Positions 59,201-64,000 of a stretch of 64,000 nt of DNA are shown piece after piece. The stretch is from Streptomyces sp. Edi4. GTDB taxonomy: Bacteria > Actinomycetota > Actinomycetes > Streptomycetales > Streptomycetaceae. Numbering within the stretch: position 1 is the stretch's first letter; every line of letters starts with the position of its first letter. The stretch spans positions 2,170,001 through 2,234,000 of the forward strand of contig NZ_JBEJGY010000004.1 in NCBI RefSeq assembly GCF_040253615.1, in the 5' to 3' direction. The notes beneath the pieces were generated by a model. That model did not search any database. It had not been told where the DNA came from and saw nothing but the letters and a program-made list of their open reading frames with translations. The position numbers were made by a program, and so were the translations under genes.

Positions 59201-59623
59201 GAGCGCGGCGCCCGCCCACAGCCCGAGCGCGTCATCCAGCAGCGTCGCCGCCTTGGCCGGATCGCCCTCCTCAAGGGCGCGGGCGCCGTCCGCCGTCAGC
59301 CGCTCGAAGCGGTGCAGATCGACGTCCTCCGCCTCGGCGGCGAGTCCGTAGCCGCCGCTTTCGGCCGAGAAGACCGCCTCGTGGCCAAGGACCCGGCGCA
59401 GCCGGCCGACCAGCGCCTGCAACGCGCCCGGCGCGTCGGCGGGCGGCGTCTCGCCCCACACCTCACCGACGAGGACACTTCCGGGGACGGCCCGTCCGGG
59501 CCGCAGCGCGAGCACCGTCAACAGGGCGCGCAGCCGAGCGCCCCCGAGGGCGACGGGGGTGCCGTCGGGGTGGTGGACCTGGGTGTTGCCGAGAATCCGG
59601 TAGCGCACGCCCCCCATTCTCAT
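56279..59623 (-). CDS. AfsR-like SARP regulator with NB-ARC ATPase
   Basis: 1114 residues from ATG 59623 (MRMGGVRYRILG). The order is: OmpR-like DNA-binding domain with LRALLTVLALRPGRAV (about 1-95), BTAD domain (about 100-245), NB-ARC ATPase with Walker A GPGGAGKTRLSQEA (about 285) and Walker B MLLLLDNCEH, and C-terminal TPR-like helices. Such large SARPs are pleiotropic activators of secondary metabolism in Streptomyces. No biosynthetic cluster is visible beside it, so it may act elsewhere or on the adjacent DrrAB-type exporter. Confidence 0.93.
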   Translation of the reverse strand: MRMGGVRYRILGNTQVHHPDGTPVALGGARLRALLTVLALRPGRAVPGSVLVGEVWGETPPADAPGALQALVGRLRRVLGHEAVFSAESGGYGLAAEAEDVDLHRFERLTADGARALEEGDPAKAATLLDDALGLWAGAALADLPDPGALAARAEARRLDARRLRLAAALSLGRADETLAELAALCASHPLDEPLHALRIRALRAAGRPAEALAAYESVRTTLADGLGADPGPELRAIHAELLNPEPAPSPPAPGARGNLRARLTSFVGRQDDLAAIRGDLAAARLVTLLGPGGAGKTRLSQEAAEGVADRWPDGVWLAELAPVKGTAGPADPAGVAAAVLTAVGARKTVLHSAGAEELRTAADRHADDPLVRLAEHCGPRRMLLLLDNCEHVIGAAAALAEHLLARCPHLVILATSREPLGVPGELVRPVEPLPAPFALRLLAERGASARPGFRVEDDPAAAEEICRRLDGLPLAIELAAARLRMLTPRQIADRLDDRFRLLTSGSRTVLPRQQTLRAVVDWSWELLEAAERAVLGRLAVFAGGCDLTAAEAVCAEETGPGEAAGVSAYAVPEVLGSLVDKSLVVAAPDDTGQMRYRLLETVAEYAGERLDDAGGRAGAERRHLTYYREFARRTDAGLRGPGQRVAIDAFEREYENLRTALGRSVALRDEQEALCLVHAMLWYWQMRDLRSESRHWSREAAELGPDPFAPPVTPAPPVYTRCVDAPPPLDPEVLWEARRGVRLVQLASMDHARDEWTSPDALERVHAIVSAYRPGLPQTCHMPGSLWFFPLVLTGDQNRLQVVLDATVSACEELGHEWELAAALQMRANVLANRTAWAGDAAGDAEASLLLFQRLGDAWGAAEALAARGEAREKRRAFALAAQDFSDALRYAEQLGAHAQVTLLRARLASTLLETGQAERGEPMLREILADDRRAGVEARLAARLVLAVWLGRTRRYDEAREHIEVMLRDFGSATLLLFEGFVLGVRAWLDNEEGRYREALTGALAALERALEPLAQMVAPEMIAVHLLTAAWAIAGLGGDRNGLDAARLIGAHDALLPAGHFSSPVEAQQRASAERAVRAMLDDDAYAAAHAEGGGLSREEAIALARRESKS

Positions 59624-59769
59624 GGACGCGGCGATCTCCCGGCCCCGGGGTGGGTAACTCGCGGCGGGGCCGGGGAACTCACACGGGGGGCCGGGACGTT
59701 TGACGCTCACCCCTGTACGGTCGGGCGCGCGACCTGCCCGCCCGTCCCGCCAGCACTGGAGCACACCGC

Positions 59770-60564
59770 ATGGCCACCGCACCCTCCCGCCACCACGACC
59801 GGCGGATCAGCCCGGTCTTCCTCGGGATCGTCGCCGTCATGGCGGTCTCCGGGTGGGCGGTGTGGACGAGTTACGCCGCATCCCGCGGCCTGGCCGTCTT
59901 CCTGTTCGTGACGTCCGCGTGGGTCGTGTCGCTGTGCCTGCACGAGTACGCCCACGCCCGCACCGCGCTGCACGGCGGGGACATCACGATCGGCGCCAAG
60001 GGCTATCTGACGCTCAATCCGCTGAAGTACACCCACGCGCTGCTCTCGATCGTGCTGCCGGTGATCTTCGTGATCATGGGTGGCATCGGCCTGCCGGGCG
60101 GCGCGGTCTTCATCGAGCGGTCCCGGATCCGGGGCCGCTGGCGGCACAGTCTGATCTCGGCGGCGGGCCCGCTCACGAATGTCGCGTTCGCGATCGTGTG
60201 CACGGCGCCGTTCTGGCTGGGCGCCCTGGACGGGGTGCCCTACGACTTCCGGGTGGCGCTGGCCTTCCTCGCGCTGCTCCAGGTGTCGGCGGCGGTCTTG
60301 AACTTCCTGCCGGTGCCGGGCCTGGACGGGTACGGGATCATCGAGCCCTGGCTCTCGCACGCGGCCCGGCGCCAGGTCGAGCCGTTCGCCCCGTTCGGGC
60401 TGCTCGCGGTGTTCGGGCTGCTGTGGATCCCCGAGATCAACAGTGAGTTCTTCCGGTTGATCTACGCGATCCTCGACGTGCTGGGCGTCTCCGACCTGGA
60501 GGCGGCGGCCGGCCGGAGCCTCTACCAGTTCTGGCCCGACCTCACGCTCGCCCCGCAGGGCTGA
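59770..60564 (+). CDS. Site-2 protease (M50) family membrane metalloprotease
   Basis: 264 residues with about six membrane helices. The zinc-binding HEYAH (HExxH) lies in helix 2 or 3 (VSLCLHEYAHARTALHGG), and the third ligand region is PVPGLDGYGI, matching the NxxPxxPLDG-type motif. NPLKYTH follows the first site. It probably cuts membrane-bound substrates such as anti-sigma factors; no partner is visible. It is divergent from the SARP gene. Confidence 0.9.
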   Translation: MATAPSRHHDRRISPVFLGIVAVMAVSGWAVWTSYAASRGLAVFLFVTSAWVVSLCLHEYAHARTALHGGDITIGAKGYLTLNPLKYTHALLSIVLPVIFVIMGGIGLPGGAVFIERSRIRGRWRHSLISAAGPLTNVAFAIVCTAPFWLGALDGVPYDFRVALAFLALLQVSAAVLNFLPVPGLDGYGIIEPWLSHAARRQVEPFAPFGLLAVFGLLWIPEINSEFFRLIYAILDVLGVSDLEAAAGRSLYQFWPDLTLAPQG

Positions 60565-60575
60565 GCCGGCCGCGC

Positions 60576-60752
60576 TCACTCGCCGGGGGTCGCGGCCCGG
60601 TCCCTGCGCAGGTAGTACCAGCACATGTTGGACGAGAGTCCCACGAGCAGCACCCAGATGATTCCGAGCCAGCTGCCCTGGACGAAGGAGACCACGGCCG
60701 CGACGACGGCGAGGACACAGACGGCGAGGGCGTACAGGGCGAGGCGGGGCAT
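60576..60752 (-). CDS. Small two-helix membrane protein, hypothetical
   Basis: 58 residues from ATG 60752 (MPRLALYALAVCVLAVVAAV); a longer start at 60791 is less likely. Two hydrophobic segments are separated by FVQGSW, and the C-terminus is basic (YYLRRDRAATPGE). An AGGAG site lies about 13 bases upstream, slightly far. The function is unknown. It ends convergently with the M50 gene. Confidence 0.65.
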   Translation of the reverse strand: MPRLALYALAVCVLAVVAAVVSFVQGSWLGIIWVLLVGLSSNMCWYYLRRDRAATPGE

Positions 60753-60929
60753 GGAGGGGGGCTCCTGTCGGGTACGGCTGCGGTGCGGCACTGCGGTGGG
60801 GCGGGACGAAACGGCGGGATGGGGGGCCGGGACGAAAGGGACGGACGGGCTCGGCGCCCGCCCGTCCAGTGTCCCCCATCGCCGGCGGCGCCCCGCACCC
60901 GGTCGCGCCGTGCCCGGACGTCGCCGCGC

Positions 60930-61631
60930 TCAGACGTCGGTGACGCGCAGCCCCGCGTGCGCCTTGTGCCGCCGGTTCACCGAGATCAGGTTCGCGACCA
61001 GCGACTCGACCTGGTGGGCGTTGCGCAGCCGTCCGGCGAAGACGCCACGCATGCCGGGGACGCGGCCGGCCAGCGCCTGCACGATGTCGGTGTCGGCGCG
61101 GGCCTCGCCGAGCACCATCACATCGGTGTCGATCTCCTCGATCGAGGCGTCCTGCAACAGCACCGCCGACAGGTGGTGGAAGGCCGCCGTCACCCGCGCG
61201 TCCGGCAGCAGCGCGGCGGCCTGCTGGGCCGCGCTGCCCTCCTCGGGCTTCAGGGCGTACGCGCCCTGCTTGTCGAAGCCCAGCGGATTGACGCAGTCGA
61301 TCACGAGCTTGCCCGCAAGCTCCTCGCGCAGCGACGTGAGCGTCTTGGCGTGGCCCTCCCACGGCACCGCGACGATCACGACGTCGCTGCGCCGCGCGCA
61401 CTCGGCGTTGTCGGCGCCCTCGACGCCGAGCCCGAGCTCGTCGGCCGCGCTCCGGGCGCGCTCGGCGGCGCGCGAGCCGATGATCACCTTCTGCCCGGCC
61501 CGGGCGAGCCGGTAGGCCAGACCACGGCCCTGGTCGCCGGTGCCGCCGAGCACGCCGACGACGAGACCGGAGACGTCCGGCAGGTCCCAGGGGTCCCTCG
61601 GGGCGGGCTTCGCCTTGTCAGTGGAAGTCAT
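60930..61631 (-). CDS. npdG: F420H2:NADP+ oxidoreductase (NpdG)
   Basis: 233 residues from ATG 61631 (MTSTDKAKPAP). The Rossmann start VVGVLGGTGDQGRGLAYRLA, then KVIIGSR, VVIVAVPWEGH, VIDCVNPLGF and VTAAFHHLSAVLLQD fit the TIGR01915-type NADPH-dependent F420 reductase. It exchanges hydride between coenzyme F420 and NADP(H), supporting F420-dependent steps in metabolism. It is divergent from a hypothetical gene. Confidence 0.93.
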   Translation of the reverse strand: MTSTDKAKPAPRDPWDLPDVSGLVVGVLGGTGDQGRGLAYRLARAGQKVIIGSRAAERARSAADELGLGVEGADNAECARRSDVVIVAVPWEGHAKTLTSLREELAGKLVIDCVNPLGFDKQGAYALKPEEGSAAQQAAALLPDARVTAAFHHLSAVLLQDASIEEIDTDVMVLGEARADTDIVQALAGRVPGMRGVFAGRLRNAHQVESLVANLISVNRRHKAHAGLRVTDV

Positions 61632-61727
61632 GAGGCCGACCTTACTCGTCCGTAGCCAGACGTTCGTTGGAGTGACGGGCGCCCGGTTCGGGCCCGCCCC
61701 GCACCCCGGATGCGGCAGGGTGCGGGC

Positions 61728-62327
61728 ATGGATGCCGTACGGGTCGCCCTGCTGCGGGAAGTGCTCGCCGGGACGGAGTGGCTGCGCGCCACCCGCCGCT
61801 TCGCGGGCGCGCTGCGCTCCTCCGTCGTGCCGCACGGCACGCTGCTCCTGGTCGGCACCGAGGCGTACGAGCCCTGGCACCTGGCCGCCCATCTCACCGA
61901 CGAGGCCGCCTGGTCCGGGCTGCCCGAGCTGAGCCCGACGCTGGTGCGCCACCGCGCCGAGCCGGGCGGCCCCCCGCATCTGTCCGTCGGGCTCGGGCGC
62001 CTGGAGGCGGCGCGGCGCGGCGAGACGCTGCTCCTGGTGGCGCCCACGCGCCCCGCCGACGCCCTGCTCGAACGTGTCCACGACGCGCGCCGGGCGGGCG
62101 CGACGGTGCTCGCCCTGGACGGCGGGGACCGCGAGGTGCGGGGCCTCGTGCACGAGTCCCTGACGGTGACCCCCGACGCGGAACTCGACCTGGACACCGT
62201 GCAGCACCTGGTCAGCGCGGCGGCGGGCGAGAACACCCTGCCCCCGCGGCGCGGCCCCGGCGGCTTCCGCGACCGCCTCTCCCGCCTGGCCGACCAGCTG
62301 ACGGCCCCGCCACCGGGGCGCTGGTAG
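61728..62327 (+). CDS. Hypothetical protein
   Basis: 199 residues from ATG 61728 (MDAVRVALLREVLAGTEW); a start 18 bases upstream is possible. It is a soluble alpha/beta protein with LLLVGTEAYEPWHLAAHL, LLLVAPTRPADALLERV and VLALDGGDREV, and a proline-rich end. No signal peptide or membrane helix is present. The family is not recognised. Codon use is typical of the genome, and it lies between npdG (divergent) and an MFS gene in the same direction. Confidence 0.75.
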   Translation: MDAVRVALLREVLAGTEWLRATRRFAGALRSSVVPHGTLLLVGTEAYEPWHLAAHLTDEAAWSGLPELSPTLVRHRAEPGGPPHLSVGLGRLEAARRGETLLLVAPTRPADALLERVHDARRAGATVLALDGGDREVRGLVHESLTVTPDAELDLDTVQHLVSAAAGENTLPPRRGPGGFRDRLSRLADQLTAPPPGRW

Positions 62328-62431
62328 GAGGTACGGGCGGCGGGGGCCGTCCCGGCCGCTCGCGGCGCGGACCGGCGACATGACGATATTAGGTTGCTCT
62401 GGGCGCGGGCGGGGCCGGAGCATGGCCCGTC

Positions 62432-63745
62432 GTGTCCGACGAACCTCCCGCGCCGCCGCCCGAGTCCCGGCCCCGCTCCGTCCTGCCCGATCTCGCGCCC
62501 TGGCGGGCCTCGGCCGACTTCCGGCTGCTCTGGGTGCAGGGGCTCGTCACCAACTTCGGCAGCTTCATGGCGATGGTCGCGCTGCCGCTCCAGATCAAGG
62601 AGCTCACCGGATCACCGTTCGCGGTGGGCGCGATGGGCGCCATGGAGCTCGTCCCGCTGGTCGTCTTCGGCCTGTACGGCGGGGCGCTCGCGGACGCGGT
62701 GGACCGGCGCAAGGTCATTCTCGCCACCGAGGCCGGACTCGGCGTGCTCGCGCTCGTGCTGCTGGTCAACGCGCTGCTCCCGAGCCCGACGCTGTGGCCG
62801 TTGTACGGGGTGGCCGCGGGCGTCTCGGCGCTGGCCGGGCTCCAGCGCCCGGCGCTGGACTCGCTGATGGCCCGGATCGTCCCGCACGACCAACTGGCGG
62901 CGGCCGCCGCGCTCAACGCGCTGCGCTGGCAGCTCGGCGCGATCGCGGGACCCTCGCTCGCCGGGATCGTCGTGGCGTACGCGGGCACGGCCACGGCGTA
63001 CACCACGACCGTGGCCACCTTCACCCTGTCGGTGGTGATGTGCGCCCGGCTGACCCCGGCGCCGCCCGCCCACGGCGCCCGGAAGCCCTCGCTGCGCGGC
63101 ATCGCGGAGGGTGCCCGTTACGCGTGGTCGCGTCCGGTGCTGCTCGGGACCTACGCCATCGACATGGCCGCGATGTTCTTCGCCTTCCCGAACGCGATCT
63201 TCCCGTTCCTCGCGGACAGCCTGGACGCCACCTGGGCGCTCGGCCTCATGTACGCGGCGGGCTCGGCCGGTTCGGTGCTGCTGAGCGTGACCAGCGGGTG
63301 GACCTCACGGGTACGCAGGCACGGCCTGTTCGTGGTGGTCGGCGCGGTCGTCTGGGGCACGGCGATGGCCGGCGCGGGCCTCTTCGGTGACGTATGGCTG
63401 GTGCTCGGCTGCCTCGCGGTGGCGGGCGCGGGCGACATGCTGAGCGGACTCGGCCGCTCCACGATCTGGAACCAGACCATCCCCGACGAGCTGCGCGGCC
63501 GGCTGGCCGGGATAGAGGTGCTGTCGTACAGCGTCGGCCCGCAACTCGGCCAGGTCCGGGCCGGCGCGATGGCCGGCTGGACGGGGACGAGGGCGGCGGT
63601 GTGGTCGGGCGGGGTGGCCTGCGTGGCGGCGGTGGGGCTGCTGGCCCTCGCCCTGCCCCGCCTGGTCACCTACGACGCGGCGACCGACGAGGACGCGGCG
63701 CGCCGCCGCGCGGCCGGGCAGCCCGGCACGACGACGGCGGCGTAG
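62432..63745 (+). CDS. MFS exporter (EntS-like, MFS_3 type)
   Basis: 437 residues from GTG 62432 with CCGGAG upstream. Twelve helices are predicted; LWVQGLVTNFGSFMAMVALPLQIKE-type opening (seen in blocks LLWVQGLVTNFG and ALPLQIKELTG), ALADAVDRRKVILATE (motif A), and GLGRSTIWNQTIPDELRGRL in the second half are typical of the EntS-like branch, often siderophore or drug exporters. The substrate is unknown. Confidence 0.92.
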   Translation: MSDEPPAPPPESRPRSVLPDLAPWRASADFRLLWVQGLVTNFGSFMAMVALPLQIKELTGSPFAVGAMGAMELVPLVVFGLYGGALADAVDRRKVILATEAGLGVLALVLLVNALLPSPTLWPLYGVAAGVSALAGLQRPALDSLMARIVPHDQLAAAAALNALRWQLGAIAGPSLAGIVVAYAGTATAYTTTVATFTLSVVMCARLTPAPPAHGARKPSLRGIAEGARYAWSRPVLLGTYAIDMAAMFFAFPNAIFPFLADSLDATWALGLMYAAGSAGSVLLSVTSGWTSRVRRHGLFVVVGAVVWGTAMAGAGLFGDVWLVLGCLAVAGAGDMLSGLGRSTIWNQTIPDELRGRLAGIEVLSYSVGPQLGQVRAGAMAGWTGTRAAVWSGGVACVAAVGLLALALPRLVTYDAATDEDAARRRAAGQPGTTTAA

Positions 63746-63751
63746 CAACGC

Positions 63752-64000
63752 TCAGGCGGCCTGGACGAGTTCGGCCCGGCCGAACAGCAGGGCGTAACCG
63801 CCGGGGAGCCGGCCGAGGACGCGGGTGAGCAGGTCGGGACCCGCGAGCGCGGCGACGACGCCCAGGACCGATCCGGTGTCCCAGCGGACGGTGGCCGGGG
63901 TGGCGCCCACGCGCGCGGCGAGGTCCTTCACGAAGGCCCAGCCGGAAAGCCGCTCCGGCGAGGGGGCCTCGGCGGTGAGGAGGCACGCGGCCTCCAGGGG
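63752..64000 (-). CDS. Hypothetical protein, 5' end outside window
   Basis: 82 C-terminal residues are visible up to the right edge: EAPSPERLSGWAFVKDLA, then ATPATVRWDTGSVLGVV, LLTRVLGRLPGGYALLFG, and the end AELVQAA. The frame is open to position 64000. Codon bias is typical. The family is not recognised. It is convergent with the MFS gene, six bases apart. Confidence 0.65.
   Translation of the reverse strand, partial: PLEAACLLTAEAPSPERLSGWAFVKDLAARVGATPATVRWDTGSVLGVVAALAGPDLLTRVLGRLPGGYALLFGRAELVQAA

Overview
The window is chromosomal DNA of a high-GC actinomycete, almost certainly a Streptomyces. The reasons are the very high GC with strong third-position bias, frequent GTG starts, Streptomyces-type starch genes, and a gene order (pullulanase, mal operon, glnE, glnA2, nadE, panB) that resembles, from memory, the SCO2226-SCO2256 neighbourhood of S. 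coelicolor. No rRNA, tRNA or CRISPR array was recognised.

Layout. 1-7.2 kb: a membrane protein cut by the window edge; a three-gene unit of a ferritin-like putative diiron protein, a [2Fe-2S] flavin reductase and a TetR regulator; a GNAT acetyltransferase; and a LuxR-type ATPase/TPR protein lacking its DNA-binding end. 7.2-14.6 kb: two secreted starch-degrading enzymes, a giant alpha-amylase/pullulanase fusion and an alpha-amylase with a starch-binding domain. 14.7-15.9 kb: an SDR dehydrogenase beside the remains of a divergent LysR regulator. 15.9-20.4 kb: an island of broken transposases and a frameshifted membrane-protein gene, with an AT-richer orphan toxin/SUKH-immunity pair. 20.4-29.4 kb: the maltose/maltodextrin region. 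It holds malEFG flanked on both sides by an alpha-glucosidase plus LacI repressor pair, which looks like a duplicated and inverted module.

29.5-64 kb is mostly core genome: a PAP2-like membrane protein, GlnE, a long repeat-filled gap, a secreted PIG-L-type deacetylase, a membrane acyltransferase, a secreted phosphoesterase, an MFS transporter overlapping a TolB-like protein, a CHMI-like tautomerase, a YcxB-like gene broken by a 25-bp duplication, the glutamine-synthetase-like GlnA2, a secreted sedolisin protease, an APC permease, NAD synthetase, an EEP-family hydrolase, a TetR/MFS drug-export unit, PanB, a DrrAB-type ABC exporter, a large AfsR-like SARP regulator, a site-2 protease homologue, an F420:NADP oxidoreductase and a second MFS exporter. 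The last gene runs off the right edge.

How the genes fit together. The amylase and pullulanase would cut starch outside the cell to maltodextrins, MalEFG would import them (the ATPase is not in the window), and the two cytoplasmic alpha-glucosidases would release glucose. The amylase promoter and the malE/aglA intergenic region share phased GCAAG/CTTGC elements, the likely sites for MalR and perhaps its paralogue. GlnE and GlnA2 form a nitrogen-metabolism cluster nearby.
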